DNA of 64,000 bases from Mycolicibacterium elephantis DSM 44368 (GCF_004014805.1 NZ_ATDN01000001.1:186001-250000), one strand, 5' to 3'; shown: positions 17,685 through 30,299, counted from the first letter of the stretch. The notes: a model not told the origin generated them from the letters alone. Made by a program: numbers and translations.

Positions 17685-18611
17685 CTACTTGACCGTAGGC
17701 AAATCCGGGCTGGACACGTCGTAGATGTGTCCGGGCTGGGTGAGCAGGGCCGCCAGCGTGACCGCCTTCTCCTCCGTGCGGTCGGTGGTACCCCACACCA
17801 CTTCCCGGCCGTCGATCAGCTGCAGCGTGATCGCTGCGACCGACGGCGCCGAGATCCGCGCGATCTGTGCGGTCACGTCCGGCGGAAGCGAGGTCATCAC
17901 CTGCAGCGCGGCCCTCGTGGGCGGGTCGTCGGGCCCGGGTGTCTCGGTGTCGAGGTACGGCACCCCGGCCGGCGGCACTTCGGTCGCGAAGTCCACGCCG
18001 TCGCGGTCGAAGAGGTGCGGTCCGTCCGGATAGTCCTTGACGACGACCGGCACGCGTTCCTCGACGGTGATCCGCAGCGTCGACGGATACTGCCGCTGCA
18101 CGCGCGCGCTGGCCACCCGGCGGATCGTCGCGACACGCTCGGCGACGGTGTCGGTGCTCACCTGCAGCAGCGGCGTACCGGGCGTGACGGCCGCGGCGCC
18201 GACGACCTCCTCCTCGGGTATGACGTCCAGCCCGACGACCGCGATGGTGCGCACCGACATCAGCGGCGTGAAGTACAGCAGCAGGCCGAGACCGACCACG
18301 ATGACGCTGATCAGCGCCGACCACATCAACGCCTTCAGTCCCCGAACCGTGCCCCTGCCAAGCTTTTTCGTCTCGTCCGCCGGTTGACCCATGGCGCGGC
18401 GTTTGGCCTCGCGCCTGGCCTGCTCGATCGCCATGGCGCGGGCCTGGGCCGCGCGGCGTTGTTCGCGTTCCCGCCGGGCCCGCCGGCGGGGCCCCTCGTA
18501 GTCCGGTGCCGCGGCGGGCAGGATCGGCTCGGCGGCCGCATCCGGCGGGGTCGGGTCCTCGGGGCCGGGGGCGGCGTCGTCGCCGGTGTTGGTGTCTGTC
18601 GGCTCGGTCAT
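17685..18611 (-). CDS. ftsQ: Cell division protein FtsQ
   Basis: Bitopic division protein of 308 aa in the FtsQBL subcomplex. It has a long cytoplasmic N-terminus rich in Pro/Ala then Arg ([20 protein letters not shown]) and one membrane helix ([20 protein letters not shown]). A POTRA domain follows ([44 protein letters not shown]), then the beta domain ([15 protein letters not shown]). Its ATG overlaps the murC stop (ATGA). The extended charged N-terminus is characteristic of mycobacterial FtsQ. It is the last gene of the tightly coupled mur/fts operon before the ftsZ promoter region. Confidence 0.95.
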   Translation of the reverse strand: MTEPTDTNTGDDAAPGPEDPTPPDAAAEPILPAAAPDYEGPRRRARREREQRRAAQARAMAIEQARREAKRRAMGQPADETKKLGRGTVRGLKALMWSALISVIVVGLGLLLYFTPLMSVRTIAVVGLDVIPEEEVVGAAAVTPGTPLLQVSTDTVAERVATIRRVASARVQRQYPSTLRITVEERVPVVVKDYPDGPHLFDRDGVDFATEVPPAGVPYLDTETPGPDDPPTRAALQVMTSLPPDVTAQIARISAPSVAAITLQLIDGREVVWGTTDRTEEKAVTLAALLTQPGHIYDVSSPDLPTVK

Positions 18612-20062
18612 CGCAGCGCGGTTCCGGATCGGCCCGGCGCGCTGCGGTTGACCTTGGCCTGCAGCGCGGCCAGGATTTCGGTGCCCAGCATGGTCACGTC
18701 GCCTGCGCCCATGGTGACCACGACGTCGGCGGGTTCGGCGATCTCGGCGACCTGTTCGGCGACGGCCGAGAAGTCGGGGATGTATCGCACCGGCACGCTG
18801 ACGTGTTCGGCGACGCTGGCTCCGCTCACCCCCGCGATCGGCTGTTCGCGCGCCGCGTACACGTCGAGCACCACGACCTGATCCGCGCCGTCGAGGGCCT
18901 TTCCGAACTCGTGGGCGAAAGTTTCGGTGCGCGAATACAAGTGGGGCTGAAAGACGACGATCGAACGGCCTCCCCCGGCCTGCTCGGTCACCGTGCGCAC
19001 CGCGCTCAGCGTCGCGCGCACCTCCGTGGGGTGGTGCGCATAGTCGTCGAAGACGCGGACGCCGCCCGCTGTCCCCACCAACTCGAAACGCCTGCGGACG
19101 CCCTCGAATCCGGCCAGACCGTCGAGGACCGCGTCGACCGGCGCGCCGACCTGCATCGCGGCCAGCAGCGCGCCGAGCGCGTTGAGCGCCATGTGCCGTC
19201 CGGGCACCGCAAGCCGCATCACCCGCGGATGCGGCTCATCGGCCAGTTGGACGTGGGCCACCGCGCCGGTGTCGTGCTGCTCCCAACTCAGCAGGGTGGC
19301 CTCGAGGGACTGACCGGGATCGCTGCCGTAGCGCAACACCCGGATACCCAATGCCGCGGTGCGCTCGCCGAGCGCCACCGCGCCGGGATCGTCGACGCAG
19401 ACGACAAGGGCTCCACCGGGTTTGAGCCGTTCGACGAAGTCATCGAACACCGCTCCGTAGGCGTCGGCGCTGCCGAAGTAGTCCAGATGGTCGGCCTCGA
19501 TGTTGGTCACCACCGCGACGTCGGGGGTGTATTCCAGCAGCGAGCCGTCGCTCTCGTCGGCCTCGGCGACGAAACAGTCGCCGCTGCCGTTGTGTGCGTT
19601 GGTGCCCGCTTCCCCCAGGTCGCCGCCGACGGCGAACGACGGGTCAAAACCGCTGTGCTGCAACGCCACAATGAGCATCGACGTGGTGGTCGTCTTGCCG
19701 TGGGTGCCGGTCACCATCAACGTGGTGTGCCCCGCCATCAGCTTGGCCAGCACCACCGGGCGCAGCACCACCGGGATCCCCCGCCTGCGGGCCTCGACGA
19801 GTTCGGGGTTGGTCTTGGGGATCGCGGCGTGGGTGGTCACCACCGCCGTCGGCCCGCCGGGCAACAGGTCCAGCGACGACTCGTCGTGGCCGATGCGAAT
19901 CTCGGCCCCGCGGGCCCGCAACGCGACGACGCCGCGGGATTCCTTGGCGTCGGAACCCGACACCATGCCGCCGCGGTCCAACAGGATGCGGGCGATGCCC
20001 GACATGCCCGCTCCCCCGATGCCGACCATGTGCACCCGCTGCAGGTCTTCAGGCAGCTTCAC
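18608..20062 (-). CDS. murC: UDP-N-acetylmuramate--L-alanine ligase
   Basis: Cytoplasmic ATP-dependent ligase of 484 aa that adds L-alanine to UDP-MurNAc, the first peptide-stem step. It has the N-terminal Rossmann motif [20 protein letters not shown], the Mur ligase P-loop [14 protein letters not shown], the [10 protein letters not shown] segment, the central [10 protein letters not shown], and the C-terminal [25 protein letters not shown] signature. Both ends overlap neighbours by 4 nt (murG stop/murC ATG and murC stop/ftsQ ATG), indicating translational coupling. Length agrees with the family. Confidence 0.98.
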   Translation of the reverse strand: MKLPEDLQRVHMVGIGGAGMSGIARILLDRGGMVSGSDAKESRGVVALRARGAEIRIGHDESSLDLLPGGPTAVVTTHAAIPKTNPELVEARRRGIPVVLRPVVLAKLMAGHTTLMVTGTHGKTTTTSMLIVALQHSGFDPSFAVGGDLGEAGTNAHNGSGDCFVAEADESDGSLLEYTPDVAVVTNIEADHLDYFGSADAYGAVFDDFVERLKPGGALVVCVDDPGAVALGERTAALGIRVLRYGSDPGQSLEATLLSWEQHDTGAVAHVQLADEPHPRVMRLAVPGRHMALNALGALLAAMQVGAPVDAVLDGLAGFEGVRRRFELVGTAGGVRVFDDYAHHPTEVRATLSAVRTVTEQAGGGRSIVVFQPHLYSRTETFAHEFGKALDGADQVVVLDVYAAREQPIAGVSGASVAEHVSVPVRYIPDFSAVAEQVAEIAEPADVVVTMGAGDVTMLGTEILAALQAKVNRSAPGRSGTALR

Positions 20063-21249
20063 CGCTCACCCTTCCGGCCCGCCCGCGCGACGTCGATGGC
20101 GATCTGGGCGACGCGCTGCGCGGCATCGCGGTGCCCGGCGAGGGCTGCCGCGGCGGTCATCGACTGCAGCCTGCCGGCGTCGGTGAGCAGACCCGCCACC
20201 GTGTCGGCGACGAAAGCCGGTGACAGCTCGGCGTCGTCGACGATCAGCCCGCCTCCTGCGTCGACGACGGGCAGCGCATTGAGCCGTTGTTCACCGTTGC
20301 CGATGGGCAACGGCACATACACCGCGGGCAGGCCGACGGCGGTCACCTCAGCCACCGTCATCGCCCCGGAGCGACAGATCGCCAGATCGGCTGCGGCGTA
20401 AGCCAAATCCATCCGGTTCAGGTAGGGAACCGCGACGTAGGGCGGGTCGCCGTCGGCGGGCTCGCGAAGGTCGAGGGTGTTCTTCTTGCCGTACGCGTGC
20501 AGCACCGAAATCCCCGCGGCGGCCAGGTCTTTGGCGGCCGCGGCGACCGCGCGGTTGAGCGATTGGGCCCCCTGGGACCCGCCGAAGACCAGCAGCACCT
20601 TCGCGTCGTCGGCGAACCCGAAATATGCTCGCGCCTCGGTTCGCAACGCCATCCGGTCCAACGCGGTGATCGCCGCGCGCACCGGCACGCCCACCACCTC
20701 GACCTGGCTGCGCAGCCCGGGGTCGGGAACCGCCGAGAGCACGCGGCGCGCCGAGCGTGCGCCCACCCGATTGGCCCAGCCAGCGCTGGCGTTGGCCTCG
20801 TGCACCACCACCGGGACGCGGCGCCGGCGCAGCCCGCCGCGCGCGGCCAGGTACGCGGGCAACGCGACATATCCGCCGAAGCCCACGACGACGTCGGCGT
20901 CGACGTCGTCGAGCACCGCGCGGGTCTGCCGCACCGCACGGCGCACCCGGAGCGGCAGGCGTACCAGATCGCCTGAGGGTTTACGCGGCAGCGGCACCGG
21001 GGTGATCAACTCCAGGTGGTACCCGCGTTCGGGCACCAGCGTGGTTTCCAGCCCGCGCTCGGTGCCCAGCGCGGTGATCCGCACCGAGGGATCGAGCGCG
21101 GTCAGGGCGTCCGCGACCGCCATCGCCGGTTCGACGTGCCCCGCGGTTCCACCGCCCGCGAGCACCACAGAGACCCCCCGGTCGTCCCCCTGCCCTACGG
21201 GCGGGCGGTACCCCCACCGCTCGCCCCCTCGGGACACCGAGCCATTCAC
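20059..21249 (-). CDS. murG: UDP-GlcNAc:undecaprenyl-PP-MurNAc-pentapeptide GlcNAc transferase
   Basis: Peripheral membrane glycosyltransferase (GT28, 396 aa) that converts lipid I to lipid II. Visible motifs are the glycine-rich [54 protein letters not shown], the C-terminal [11 protein letters not shown], and the UDP-binding [35 protein letters not shown]. The usual HxE and QN contact regions are recognisable. GTG 21249 overlaps the ftsW stop as GTGA and is in frame. The frame stays open much further upstream, but that part is the shadow of ftsW. A roughly 20-residue variable leader precedes the conserved core, as in other mycobacteria. Confidence 0.96.
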   Translation of the reverse strand: MNGSVSRGGERWGYRPPVGQGDDRGVSVVLAGGGTAGHVEPAMAVADALTALDPSVRITALGTERGLETTLVPERGYHLELITPVPLPRKPSGDLVRLPLRVRRAVRQTRAVLDDVDADVVVGFGGYVALPAYLAARGGLRRRRVPVVVHEANASAGWANRVGARSARRVLSAVPDPGLRSQVEVVGVPVRAAITALDRMALRTEARAYFGFADDAKVLLVFGGSQGAQSLNRAVAAAAKDLAAAGISVLHAYGKKNTLDLREPADGDPPYVAVPYLNRMDLAYAAADLAICRSGAMTVAEVTAVGLPAVYVPLPIGNGEQRLNALPVVDAGGGLIVDDAELSPAFVADTVAGLLTDAGRLQSMTAAAALAGHRDAAQRVAQIAIDVARAGRKGER

Positions 21250-22766
21250 CCGTAACGCTGACCTTCCAATGTGCGAGACCGTCGGCTCTTCTCCGTTCGG
21301 CCGCCTCCATGATGCCTTGAGGCCCGCACCGGCCGAGCAGCCACGTGGGCTTTGCGCCGGTTCTCGGCGGCGGGCTTGCGCGCGGGTTTCGCCGCGGGCC
21401 GGGCGGCCTTGGCGGCCCGGGAGCGTTGTTTCTGGTTGGTCTTCTGCTTGTGCAGCCGGTCGCGCAGCGCCTCGGTGCGGCTCGGCACGTACGGCGCGGG
21501 CAGGGGCAGTCGCAACAGCCGGTTCATCCGGTCGTCGCGCCCAGCGCGCAGGGCGGCCACCGCCTCGGGTTCGTGCCGCGCCGCGTTGGCCATGATGCCG
21601 ATGATGAACAGCGTTGTCGCCGTTGACGTTCCACCGGCCGAGATCAGCGGCAACTGCAGTCCGGTGACCGGCAGCAGGCCGACGACGTATCCGACGTTGA
21701 TGAAGACCTGGCCCATGATCCACAGCGTCGCGGTCGCGGTCACCAGCCGCAGGAAGGGGTCGGCCGAGCGCCGGGCGATCCGCATCCCGGTGTAGGCGAA
21801 CAGCCCGAACAGGCACAGCAGCCCGGCCGCACCGATGAAGCCGAGTTCTTCGCCGATGATCGCGAAGATGAAGTCGTTGTGCGCGTTGGGCAGGTAGTTC
21901 CACTTGGCCGCGCCCTGGCCCAGCCCGTCACCGAAGAACCCGCCGTTGGCCAGCGCGAACCGCGCCTGCTTGGCCTGATATCCCGAACCCTGCGTGTCGA
22001 GGGTGGGGTTCAGCCAGGACATCACCCGCTCGGAGCGGTACCCCTCGACCATGGCCAGCGCGGCGGCCGACATCACGATCGCGAGCAGCGACGACAGGAA
22101 CACCCGGAGCGGCAGGCCGGCGTACCACAGCAGCGCCAGCAGGATGATGCCCAGCGACACCGTCTGCCCGAGGTCGGGCTGGGCGACGATGAGCGCCAGC
22201 GCGATGACCGCGGCGGGCACCAGCGGGACCAGCATCTCGCGCAGCGAGGCCTGCTCCATCCGGCGGGCCGCCAACAGGTGCGCACCCCAGATCGCGAACG
22301 CGATCTTCGCCAGCTCCGATGGCTGCATGGAGAAGCCGCCGAACACGAACCAGCCGCGGGATCCGTTGGCCACCTTGCCGATTCCGGGTACCAACACCAG
22401 GATCAGCAACACGATGGTGATGGCGAACCCGGTGAACGCCAGGGTGCGCATCATCTGCACGGGCATGCGCAACGCGATGTAGAACCCGCCGAGGCCGACG
22501 ACGGTCCACAGCACCTGCTTGCCGAACACCGCCCACGGCGACCCGTCCTGGTCGTAGGAGTACACGCCGGAGGCCGACAGCACCATCGTCAGACCGAGCA
22601 TGGTGAGCAGGGCCGCGACGGCGATGATGAGGTGAAACGACGTCATCGGCCGGCCCAGCCAGTTGCCGAACCGGGTGCGCGGCGCCCGGCCGTCGGAGGA
22701 CTGTTCGGCAGGGTTCGGGGAGGCGCCGGTCCTGCGATGCCGCAACCGGGCCAGGATGCTGCTCAT
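21246..22766 (-). CDS. ftsW: Lipid II glycosyltransferase/flippase-family protein FtsW
   Basis: SEDS-family septal peptidoglycan glycosyltransferase, 506 aa with about ten membrane helices. Conserved SEDS features are [41 protein letters not shown], the loop [61 protein letters not shown] (with the essential Asp-containing loop) and [10 protein letters not shown]. It partners with PbpB. The C-terminal cytoplasmic tail is unusually long and basic ([21 protein letters not shown]...), as in other mycobacteria, where the tail binds FtsZ. It starts 5 nt after the murD stop. Confidence 0.97.
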   Translation of the reverse strand: MSSILARLRHRRTGASPNPAEQSSDGRAPRTRFGNWLGRPMTSFHLIIAVAALLTMLGLTMVLSASGVYSYDQDGSPWAVFGKQVLWTVVGLGGFYIALRMPVQMMRTLAFTGFAITIVLLILVLVPGIGKVANGSRGWFVFGGFSMQPSELAKIAFAIWGAHLLAARRMEQASLREMLVPLVPAAVIALALIVAQPDLGQTVSLGIILLALLWYAGLPLRVFLSSLLAIVMSAAALAMVEGYRSERVMSWLNPTLDTQGSGYQAKQARFALANGGFFGDGLGQGAAKWNYLPNAHNDFIFAIIGEELGFIGAAGLLCLFGLFAYTGMRIARRSADPFLRLVTATATLWIMGQVFINVGYVVGLLPVTGLQLPLISAGGTSTATTLFIIGIMANAARHEPEAVAALRAGRDDRMNRLLRLPLPAPYVPSRTEALRDRLHKQKTNQKQRSRAAKAARPAAKPARKPAAENRRKAHVAARPVRASRHHGGGRTEKSRRSRTLEGQRYG

Positions 22767-22771
22767 CGGCG

Positions 22772-24190
22772 CTACCGGGACAGGGCGCGTACGGCCTCGG
22801 CGAACGCGTCGCCGCGGTGTCCGTAGCTGCTGAACTGGTCGAAGGATGCCCCGGCGGGCGCCAACAGCACGGTGTCTCCGGGTGTGGCCAGGTCACGGGC
22901 GGCGGCCACGACGGCCGACATCACCGCCCGCCCCGTCTCATCTGTCCCATTTGCCCCAAGCATCCCAAAATCCTCCCCCGTCACAGGCGTAACGACGGGG
23001 ACATTCGGTGCGTGTCGCGATAACGCATTGGCAATGAACTCGCGGTCGCGTCCGATCAGCACGGCTCCCACCAGCCGGTCTGCCACCGATGCCACGAGAT
23101 TCTCGACCGAGGCGCCCTTGAGCAGGCCGCCGGCGATCCACACCACCCGCGGATAGGCGGCGATGGAGGCCTGCGCGGCGTGGGGGTTGGTGGCCTTGGA
23201 GTCGTCGACGTAGGTGACGCCGTCGACCGTCGCGACGACCTCGGCGCGGTGCCTGCCCACCTCGAACCCGCTCAGCGCGGCGGCGATGGCCCCGGCAGGT
23301 ACGTCGACCGCGCGGGCCAACGCCGCGGCGCCCAGCGCGTCGAGCACACCGATCGGGCCGGCGAGCGGGATCGAGGCCGCCTCGGCCAGCCGAACCTGGT
23401 CCCCGAACGCGTTGTCGATCAGCATCCCGTCGCGCACGCCGAGCTCGCCGGGGCCCGGCTCCCCCAGCCGGAACCCGGTGCGCACCGGCGCCGCGGCGGT
23501 CTCGAGCAGGCTCGCCGCCACCGGGTCGTCGAGGCCGACGACGGCGACCCGTCCGTCGAGCACCCGGGCCTTGTCGCGCGCGTAGGCCGCCAGCGAGCCG
23601 TGCCAGTCCAGATGGTCTTCGGCCACGTTGAGCACCACGCCCGCGTCCGGTCGCAGCGACGGCGCCCAGTGCAGCTGGAAGCTGGACAGCTCGACGGCCA
23701 GGATGTCCGACGGCTCGGCGAGCACGTCGAGCACCGGGTTGCCGATGTTGCCGCACAGCACGGCGCGCCGTCCCGCCGCGACCAGCATGGCGTGCAGCAT
23801 CGAGGTGGTGGTGGTCTTGCCGTTGGTGCCGGTCACCACCAGCCAGCGTCGCGGCGGGCCGAACCGGCCCGCGCGATCCAGCCGCCACGCCAGTTCGACG
23901 TCGCCCCAGATCGGCACGCCCGCGCGTGCCGCCGCGGCCAGCACCGGTGTCTCCGGGGAGAAACCGGGGCTGGTGACCACGAGCGCGTAGTCGCCGATAT
24001 GGGCCTCGGCCTCGGCGGTGGTCACGACGGTGGCGGGCGTGATCAGCCGCTGCAGCGCCAACGGGTCGTCGTCGCAGATCGTCAACCGCACCCCGGTCGG
24101 TTCCAGCACGGCACTCACCGAACGGCCGGTCAGCCCGGCGCCGGTGACCAGCACCCGGGCACCGCGCACCAGCGGGGCGAGCTCGGTCAT
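22772..24190 (-). CDS. murD: UDP-N-acetylmuramoylalanine--D-glutamate ligase
   Basis: Cytoplasmic Mur ligase of 472 aa that adds D-glutamate. It has the N-terminal [21 protein letters not shown], the P-loop [14 protein letters not shown], the central [50 protein letters not shown] and the C-terminal [26 protein letters not shown], all MurD features. A variable insertion near the C-terminus (around 22,930-22,990) is locally less GC-rich than the rest. This region also varies between mycobacteria. One base separates its start from the mraY stop, and the gene is part of the coupled dcw operon. Confidence 0.97.
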   Translation of the reverse strand: MTELAPLVRGARVLVTGAGLTGRSVSAVLEPTGVRLTICDDDPLALQRLITPATVVTTAEAEAHIGDYALVVTSPGFSPETPVLAAAARAGVPIWGDVELAWRLDRAGRFGPPRRWLVVTGTNGKTTTTSMLHAMLVAAGRRAVLCGNIGNPVLDVLAEPSDILAVELSSFQLHWAPSLRPDAGVVLNVAEDHLDWHGSLAAYARDKARVLDGRVAVVGLDDPVAASLLETAAAPVRTGFRLGEPGPGELGVRDGMLIDNAFGDQVRLAEAASIPLAGPIGVLDALGAAALARAVDVPAGAIAAALSGFEVGRHRAEVVATVDGVTYVDDSKATNPHAAQASIAAYPRVVWIAGGLLKGASVENLVASVADRLVGAVLIGRDREFIANALSRHAPNVPVVTPVTGEDFGMLGANGTDETGRAVMSAVVAAARDLATPGDTVLLAPAGASFDQFSSYGHRGDAFAEAVRALSR

Positions 24191-24191
24191 G

Positions 24192-25271
24192 TCAGGCCCC
24201 GACGGTGGCGAGCCATTCGCTGTAGAAGAGCGCCACCCCCAGCCCGCAGGCGATCGCCGTCAACAGCCAGAACCGGATGATCACCGTCGTCTCCGCCCAG
24301 CCCACCAGCTCGAAGTGGTGGTGGAACGGCGCCATTCGAAACACCCGGCGTCCGGTGGTGCGGAACGCCATGATCTGCACGACGACCGAGACCACCTCGG
24401 CGACGAACAACGCGCCGAGCACGACCGCCAGCATCTCGGTGCGGCTGGAGACCGAAAGCCCGGCGATGATGCCGCCGAGGGCCAGCGAGCCGGTGTCGCC
24501 CATGAAGATCTTGGCCGGCGCCGCGTTCCACCACAGAAAACCGATGCACGCCCCGGCGGTGGCCGCCGCGACGATCGCCAGGTCCAACGGGTCGCGCACG
24601 TTGTAGCAGCCGAGCCCGGGGGTGATCGCGCAGGCGTTGCGGAACTGCCAGAACGTGATCAGCACGTAGGCCGCACACACCATGGCCATCGCCCCGGCCG
24701 CCAGCCCGTCCAGGCCGTCGGTCAGGTTCACCGCGTTCGACCAGGCGCTGACGATCAGGACGCAGAACAGCACGAAGATCGCGGGCGGCAGCGTGACCGT
24801 GGCGATCTCGCGGACGTAGGACAGCTCGGCGCTGCCCGGCGTCAGGGCGTCGGCATTGGGGAACTGCAGCGCCAGCACCCCGAAGATCACCGCGGCGGCC
24901 AGGATCCCCACAGATTTGGCGGTCTTGTTCAGGCCGAGGTTGCGCGCCCGCCTGATCTTGATCAGGTCGTCGAGGAAGCCGACCAGGCCGAGCGCGGTGG
25001 CCAGGCTGAGCACCAACAGGCCCGACGCCGACGGGCCCTTGCCGTCCATGACGATGCCGACCAGGTGGGTGCCCAGATAGCTGGCCCAGATGCCCGCGAC
25101 GATCGCCACCCCGCCCATCGACGGGGTGCCCCGCTTCTTGTGGTGGCTGGGCGGCCCGTCCTCGCGGATCTCGTGGCCGAACCCCTGCCGGGTGAACAGC
25201 CGGATCAGCACCGGGGTGAGCAGGATCGACACCGTCAGCGCGATGCCGACGGCGATGAGGATCTGCCTCAT
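24192..25271 (-). CDS. mraY: Phospho-N-acetylmuramoyl-pentapeptide transferase
   Basis: Integral membrane enzyme of 359 aa (about ten helices) that transfers phospho-MurNAc-pentapeptide to undecaprenyl phosphate, giving lipid I. Motifs include [37 protein letters not shown] (the Mg-binding Asp pair), [40 protein letters not shown], and the C-terminal [24 protein letters not shown] with the triple histidine. Its ATG overlaps the murF stop by 4 nt. Length and motifs fit the family with nothing missing. Confidence 0.98.
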   Translation of the reverse strand: MRQILIAVGIALTVSILLTPVLIRLFTRQGFGHEIREDGPPSHHKKRGTPSMGGVAIVAGIWASYLGTHLVGIVMDGKGPSASGLLVLSLATALGLVGFLDDLIKIRRARNLGLNKTAKSVGILAAAVIFGVLALQFPNADALTPGSAELSYVREIATVTLPPAIFVLFCVLIVSAWSNAVNLTDGLDGLAAGAMAMVCAAYVLITFWQFRNACAITPGLGCYNVRDPLDLAIVAAATAGACIGFLWWNAAPAKIFMGDTGSLALGGIIAGLSVSSRTEMLAVVLGALFVAEVVSVVVQIMAFRTTGRRVFRMAPFHHHFELVGWAETTVIIRFWLLTAIACGLGVALFYSEWLATVGA

Positions 25272-26779
25272 CCGTTGGCCCCATCGGTGGGCCCGGCGGC
25301 TTCGGTGACCAGCGCGTCGGCCAACGGGCCGAGCCCCGCCGCGTTGGACGCCTTCACCAGCACCACGTCGCCGGGCCGCAGCTCGGCCCGCAGCAACGCC
25401 AGCGCGGCGTCGGCGTCGGGGACCATGGTGACCTCAGAGCCCCACGATCCCTCCATGACCGCCCCGTGGTGCATGGCGCTCATAGCCCTCCCGGTTCCTA
25501 CGACGATGAGTCGTGACACATCTAATCGCACGGCCAGCCGGCCGATGTTGTCATGCTCGGATATCGCGTCGTCGCCCAACTCGGCCATCTCGCCGAGCAC
25601 CGCCCAGCTGCGCCTACCCCCGCCTTCGCGCGCCATCCAGGCCAGCGCCTTCAACCCGGCCCGCATCGAGTCCGGGTTGGCGTTGTAGGCGTCGTTGACG
25701 ATCGTGACGCCGTCGTCGCGGGTCACGACCGCCATGCGGTGCTTGGACACCGGGCCCGCCGAAGCGAGCGCGGTGGCCACCTGCTCGAGGGTGGCGCCGC
25801 ATTCGAGCGCGACGGCCGCCGCACACAAGGCGTTGGACACCTGATGATCGCCGTGCACCGCAAGCGCGACGTCGACCTGCCGGCCGCCGGCGTGCAGGCG
25901 GAAACGCGGCCGCGCCAACGCATCCAGCGTGACCGCCTCCGCCCACACGTCGGCGTGTGATCCCGGCTCGCGGCTGACCCGCACCACCCGGGCCCGGGTC
26001 TGCTCGGCCATCGCGGCCACCGCGGTGTCGTCGGCGTTGAGGATCACCGCGCCCTCAGGCGGAACCGCTTGGGGCAGTTCGGCTTTGGTTTCCGCGATGG
26101 CCTCTCGCGAGCCGAACTCGCCGAGGTGCGCGGTGCCGACGTTGAGCACGACCGCGATCGACGGGACCGCGATCGCGGCCAGCTCGGCGATGTTGCCCCG
26201 ACGCCGCGCGGACATCTCCAGCACCAGAAAGTCGGTGGATTCGGTGGCGCGCAACACCGTCCAGGGATGGCCGAGTTCGTTGTTGAACGAGCCGGGCGGC
26301 GCGACCACCTCCCCGAGCGGGGCCAGCACCGCGGCCACCAGATCCTTGGTGGAGGTCTTTCCCGACGAGCCGGTGATCCCAATGACTTTCAGCCCACCGT
26401 CGACCAGTTCGGCGGCCACCGCGGCGGCCAGTTTGGCCAGCGCCTCCAGCACCGCAGCGCCCGCGCCGTAGGCGTCGTGTTCGAACACCAGACCGCCGCG
26501 GTCGGTCGTCGCGGGCGTCGGCGTCACGACAATGGCGGGCACCCCGACCGGCCGAGCGGCCAGCACCGCGACCGCACCCGCGGCGACGGCGGCCGCGGCG
26601 TGATCGTGCCCGTCGGAGCGCGCGCCGGGAAGCGCGAGGAACAGCCCGCCGGGTGTGACTGCGCGCGAATCGAACTCGACGGTTCCGGTGACCCGGGTGG
26701 TCGCAGCGTCCTCCGCGCTGATGTCGACGAGCCGGCCCCCGACGATGTCGGCGATCTGGGCTAGCGACAAGGCGATCAT
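25268..26779 (-). CDS. murF: UDP-MurNAc-tripeptide--D-Ala-D-Ala ligase
   Basis: Last cytoplasmic Mur ligase (503 aa), adding D-Ala-D-Ala to the tripeptide precursor. It shows the N-terminal [29 protein letters not shown], the P-loop [55 protein letters not shown], the ILNADD motif and [22 protein letters not shown]. The last of these is MurF-specific. It overlaps murE upstream and mraY downstream by 4 nt each. As no ddl is in the window, its substrate D-Ala-D-Ala must be made elsewhere. Confidence 0.97.
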   Translation of the reverse strand: MIALSLAQIADIVGGRLVDISAEDAATTRVTGTVEFDSRAVTPGGLFLALPGARSDGHDHAAAAVAAGAVAVLAARPVGVPAIVVTPTPATTDRGGLVFEHDAYGAGAAVLEALAKLAAAVAAELVDGGLKVIGITGSSGKTSTKDLVAAVLAPLGEVVAPPGSFNNELGHPWTVLRATESTDFLVLEMSARRRGNIAELAAIAVPSIAVVLNVGTAHLGEFGSREAIAETKAELPQAVPPEGAVILNADDTAVAAMAEQTRARVVRVSREPGSHADVWAEAVTLDALARPRFRLHAGGRQVDVALAVHGDHQVSNALCAAAVALECGATLEQVATALASAGPVSKHRMAVVTRDDGVTIVNDAYNANPDSMRAGLKALAWMAREGGGRRSWAVLGEMAELGDDAISEHDNIGRLAVRLDVSRLIVVGTGRAMSAMHHGAVMEGSWGSEVTMVPDADAALALLRAELRPGDVVLVKASNAAGLGPLADALVTEAAGPTDGANG

Positions 26780-28305
26780 GTGCGGTGCTCCAAAGCGTCC
26801 AGCGCGTCGGCCAGCACGCTGCGGTCGTCGAACGGACGGGTCTGACCGCGCCTGGTCTGCCCGGCCTCGTGGCCTTTGCCCGCCACCAGAACGACGTCGC
26901 CCGGCCGCGCCCAGGCCACCGCGTGCTCGATGGCCTCGCGGCGGTCGCCGATCTCGACCACCTCGGCGGCGCCACCGGCCGCGCCCGCCACAATCGCCGC
27001 GCGGATCGCCGCGGGATCCTCGTCACGCGGGTTGTCGTCGGTGACCACGACCAGGTCGGCCAGTTCGGCTGCCACTCGGCCCATCGGTGCGCGCTTGCCG
27101 GCGTCCCGGTTGCCGCCCGCGCCGAACACCACCGCCAGCCGGCCGGTGCTCTGCCCGCGCAGCATTTCGAGAACGGCCTGCAATGCGCCGGGTTTGTGCG
27201 CGTAGTCGACCAGCGCGAGGAACTTCTGGCCACGGTCGATGGCCTCCAGCCGGCCCGGCACCGTCGCCGTGCGCAGCCCGGGCGCCGCCTGCTCGGGTGA
27301 CGCGCCGACCGCGTCCAGCAGCGCCACGGCCAACAGGCAGTTGGCCACGTTGTAGCGGCCGGGCAGGCCGACAGCCAGCCGGTGATGCACACCCGCGGGG
27401 TCGACGGCGGTGAACTCCTGCGCGGCAGCCGCGGAGCCCGCGTCGACCGCGCGGATGTCTTCGGCGCGCCAGTCGGCGTCGGCGCCGGTGCTGCTGACCG
27501 TCACCGGGTCCTGCGCGCGGGCGGCCATCTCGCGTCCCGCGTCGTCGTCCACGCACACGACGGAAATGTCTGCACGCGTGGGTGATTCGGGGTCGAACAG
27601 CCGCGCCTTGGCTTCGAAATAATCGTGCATCGTCGGGTGGAAGTCCAGGTGGTCGCGCGACAGGTTGGTGAAGCCGCCGACCGCGAAACGCACCCCGTCG
27701 ACCCGCCCCAGCGACAGCGCGTGGCTGGACACCTCCATCACCACCGTGTCGACGCCGGCTTCGTGCATCACCGCCAGCAGCGCCTGCAGGTCGGGGGCCT
27801 CCGGGGTGGTCAGCACACTGGGCTGGTCGCGTCCACCGATTCGGATGCCGACGGTGCCGATCAAGCCCGCCACCCGGTCGGCCGCCCGCAACCCGGCCTC
27901 GACCAGATAGGTGGTCGTGGTCTTGCCCGACGTCCCCGTCACGCCGATGACCCTCAGCTTCTCCGACGGGTGCCCGTACACGGTGGCGGCCAGCTCCCCC
28001 AGCACCGTTCGAGGCGCCGGATGCACCAGGACCGGCACGGCGACGTCGGCACCGATGTGCTCGAGGCCGGCCGGGTCGGTGAGCACCGCGGCCGCGCCGC
28101 GCCGCACCGCCTCGGCGACGTGGCGCCCGCCGTGTGACGCCGCGCCGGGAAGCGCGGCGAACAGGTCACCGGCCTGCACATCTTTGCTGCGCAGCGTCAC
28201 TCCGGTCACCCTCAGGTCGGGTGCGGCCGACGGGGTGGCCGCGGCCACCTGCTGAGCGAGCTGCCCGAGCGCGGCGCCGGCGGGATGGGTGGGACGCAGG
28301 TTCAT
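26776..28305 (-). CDS. murE: UDP-MurNAc-L-Ala-D-Glu--meso-diaminopimelate ligase
   Basis: Cytoplasmic Mur ligase of about 509 aa that adds the third stem residue. It has the P-loop [16 protein letters not shown], the carbamylated-lysine region with [34 protein letters not shown], and the specificity motif DNPRDEDP near the C-terminus. DNPR is diagnostic of meso-DAP rather than lysine, consistent with a mycobacterial wall. ATG 28305 ([10 protein letters not shown]) is preferred to the in-frame GTG 28314. The pbpB stop is only about 60 nt upstream, so none of the Rv2159c-Rv2162c genes found here in M. tuberculosis are present. Confidence 0.97.
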   Translation of the reverse strand: MNLRPTHPAGAALGQLAQQVAAATPSAAPDLRVTGVTLRSKDVQAGDLFAALPGAASHGGRHVAEAVRRGAAAVLTDPAGLEHIGADVAVPVLVHPAPRTVLGELAATVYGHPSEKLRVIGVTGTSGKTTTTYLVEAGLRAADRVAGLIGTVGIRIGGRDQPSVLTTPEAPDLQALLAVMHEAGVDTVVMEVSSHALSLGRVDGVRFAVGGFTNLSRDHLDFHPTMHDYFEAKARLFDPESPTRADISVVCVDDDAGREMAARAQDPVTVSSTGADADWRAEDIRAVDAGSAAAAQEFTAVDPAGVHHRLAVGLPGRYNVANCLLAVALLDAVGASPEQAAPGLRTATVPGRLEAIDRGQKFLALVDYAHKPGALQAVLEMLRGQSTGRLAVVFGAGGNRDAGKRAPMGRVAAELADLVVVTDDNPRDEDPAAIRAAIVAGAAGGAAEVVEIGDRREAIEHAVAWARPGDVVLVAGKGHEAGQTRRGQTRPFDDRSVLADALDALEHRT

Positions 28306-28364
28306 GGCGCTCACACAGTACCGGCCTGGCCGGGGCGAGCCGCCGCAAGCGGGGCGGGCCCGGC

Positions 28365-30299
28365 TCAGTCGGCGACCAGCACCAGCGGGGGGCCCGGATC
28401 CTTGGACAGTGGGACGTTCTGGCTGCGCAGCAGCCAGGACATGATGTTGTGAAACAGCGGCGCCATCGAGCTGCCGGGCTCACCGTCGGCCGTGCGGTCC
28501 GGGTCGTCGGCCATGACGCCCACTACGTAACGCGGGTCCTCGGTGGGCGCCATGCCCGCGAACGTGATCCAGTAGACGTCGCTGTAGTAGCAGCCGCAGG
28601 CGGGGTTGATCTTCTGCGCGGTGCCGGTCTTGCCCGATACCTGATAACCCTCGATGGCGGCCTGCGGCCCGGTGCCCTGCTGCACACCCCGCGGGTCGCG
28701 CTGCACGGGGGCGCGCAGCATCTCGCGCACGGTCTTGGCGGTCTGCGGCGACACCACCCGCACGCCTTCTGGACGCGGGTCGTCGGTGCGGGTGCCGTCC
28801 GGTGCGATCGTGGTCTTGACGATGCGCGGCGGAATCCGCACGCCGTCGTTGGCGATGGTCTGATACATCGCCGTCATCTGCAGCAACGTCATCGAAAGAC
28901 CCTGGCCGATCGGCAGGTTCGAGAACGTGCTGCCCGACCACTGGTCGATGGGCGGAACGATGCCGGCGCTCTCACCGGGCAGGCCGACGCCGGTGCGCTG
29001 CCCGAGGCCGAAGCGGTGCAGCAGTTCTGCGAACCGCTCCGGGCCGAGCCGCTGCGCGAGCATCAGCGTGCCGACGTTGGACGACTTCCCGAACACGCCG
29101 GTGGTGGTGTAGGGCATGACGCCGTGCTCCCAGGCGTCGCCGACGGTGACCCCGCCCATGTGGATGGAGCCGGGCACCTGCAGCACCTCGTCGGGCGTGG
29201 ACAGACCGTGCTCGATGACACCTGCGGCCGTGACGATCTTGTTGACCGAGCCGGGCTCGAACGGCGCCGACACCGGCGGGTTGCCGAGCTCGCGATTCTC
29301 CTGGCGCCCGATGTCCTGAGACGGATCGAAGGTGTTGTCGTTGGCCATCGCGAGCACCTCGCCGGTCTTGGCGTCCAGCACCACGGCCGACAGGTTCTTG
29401 GCGCCCGACAGGTTCTTGGCCTGCTGCACCTGCTGCTGCACGTAGAACTGGATGTCGTCGTCGATGGTCAGCATGACCGTGGAGCCGTCGACCGCGTCGT
29501 GCCGGTTGCGGTAGCTGCCGGGGATCACCACCCCGTCCGAGCCGCGGTCGTAGGTGATCGATCCGTCGGTGCCCGCGAGGGCGGCGTCGAGCGAATCCTC
29601 GAGCCCCAGAAGGCCGTGCCCGTCCCAGTCGATCCCGCCGACGATGTTGGCGGCCAGCGAGCCGCCCGGGTACTGGCGCAGGTCCTGGCGCTCCGCGCCG
29701 ACCTCCGGATACTTGTCCCTGATCGCCTCGGCGATGGCCGGGTCGACCGCGCGCGCCAGGTAGACGAACGTCTCGTTGCTTCTGAGCTTCTTGAGCACCG
29801 TCGTCGAATCGGGCTTGTTGTTCAGCCGCGAGGCGACCTCTCTGGCGATGTCACGCAGCCGTTCGTCGGGGTCGGGCGCGTCGGGGGTCTTCGCCCTGGC
29901 CTCCTCCAACTCCTTGCGCACCTTGAGCGGCTGAAACGTCAACGCCCGTGCCTCGATCGTGAACGCCAGCTTGTCGTTGTCGCGGTCGACGATCGCGCCC
30001 CGGACCGCCTTGTCGACGTCGGTGACCTTGAGTTGGCCGGCGGCCTCGGCACGCAGGCCCGCCGCGCGGGGCACCTGAAGGTTGAACAGCTGGGCGGCGG
30101 CCACGACCAGCAGCAGGAAGATCACCGCGTTGCCGGTGCGGTGCCGGAACACGAACGACGCGCTGCGCAGGCCCGTGTCGACGATGGGTGCGCGGGTGCG
30201 ACGCGCCTTGGCCGACCGCTCCTGCGTGGCGGCCGCACCCTTGGCCGGGCGGGCCGTCGGTTTCGCGCCGCGCCGGGTCTTGCGGTCGCCGCGGCTCAT
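28365..30299 (-). CDS. pbpB: Septal class B penicillin-binding protein PbpB (FtsI)
   Basis: Septal transpeptidase of 644 aa that works with FtsW. A basic cytoplasmic N-terminus is followed by one membrane helix ([19 protein letters not shown]), the class B pedestal domain with [10 protein letters not shown], and the transpeptidase domain. Active-site motifs are SVNK with catalytic Ser351, the SSN motif in FGKSSNVGT and KTGT at residue 557. Two cysteines (ACGC) follow the KTG strand, as in other mycobacterial PbpB proteins. Its start overlaps the ftsL stop by 4 nt. The transpeptidase active site is the target of beta-lactams. Confidence 0.97.
   Translation of the reverse strand: MSRGDRKTRRGAKPTARPAKGAAATQERSAKARRTRAPIVDTGLRSASFVFRHRTGNAVIFLLLVVAAAQLFNLQVPRAAGLRAEAAGQLKVTDVDKAVRGAIVDRDNDKLAFTIEARALTFQPLKVRKELEEARAKTPDAPDPDERLRDIAREVASRLNNKPDSTTVLKKLRSNETFVYLARAVDPAIAEAIRDKYPEVGAERQDLRQYPGGSLAANIVGGIDWDGHGLLGLEDSLDAALAGTDGSITYDRGSDGVVIPGSYRNRHDAVDGSTVMLTIDDDIQFYVQQQVQQAKNLSGAKNLSAVVLDAKTGEVLAMANDNTFDPSQDIGRQENRELGNPPVSAPFEPGSVNKIVTAAGVIEHGLSTPDEVLQVPGSIHMGGVTVGDAWEHGVMPYTTTGVFGKSSNVGTLMLAQRLGPERFAELLHRFGLGQRTGVGLPGESAGIVPPIDQWSGSTFSNLPIGQGLSMTLLQMTAMYQTIANDGVRIPPRIVKTTIAPDGTRTDDPRPEGVRVVSPQTAKTVREMLRAPVQRDPRGVQQGTGPQAAIEGYQVSGKTGTAQKINPACGCYYSDVYWITFAGMAPTEDPRYVVGVMADDPDRTADGEPGSSMAPLFHNIMSWLLRSQNVPLSKDPGPPLVLVAD

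Noticed and set aside
17636..17690. T-run GGGTTTTTTGTGG beside GGCGCTTCGCGCC as a terminator after ftsQ.
   Set aside because: Reading the minus strand, the run is A-rich after the stem, and on the plus strand the T-run precedes the hairpin, so it is not a terminator for either direction.
18506..20401. A 631-codon plus-strand open frame.
   Set aside because: It is antisense to murC and murG, with His/Arg/Gly-rich composition typical of shadow frames in GC-rich DNA.
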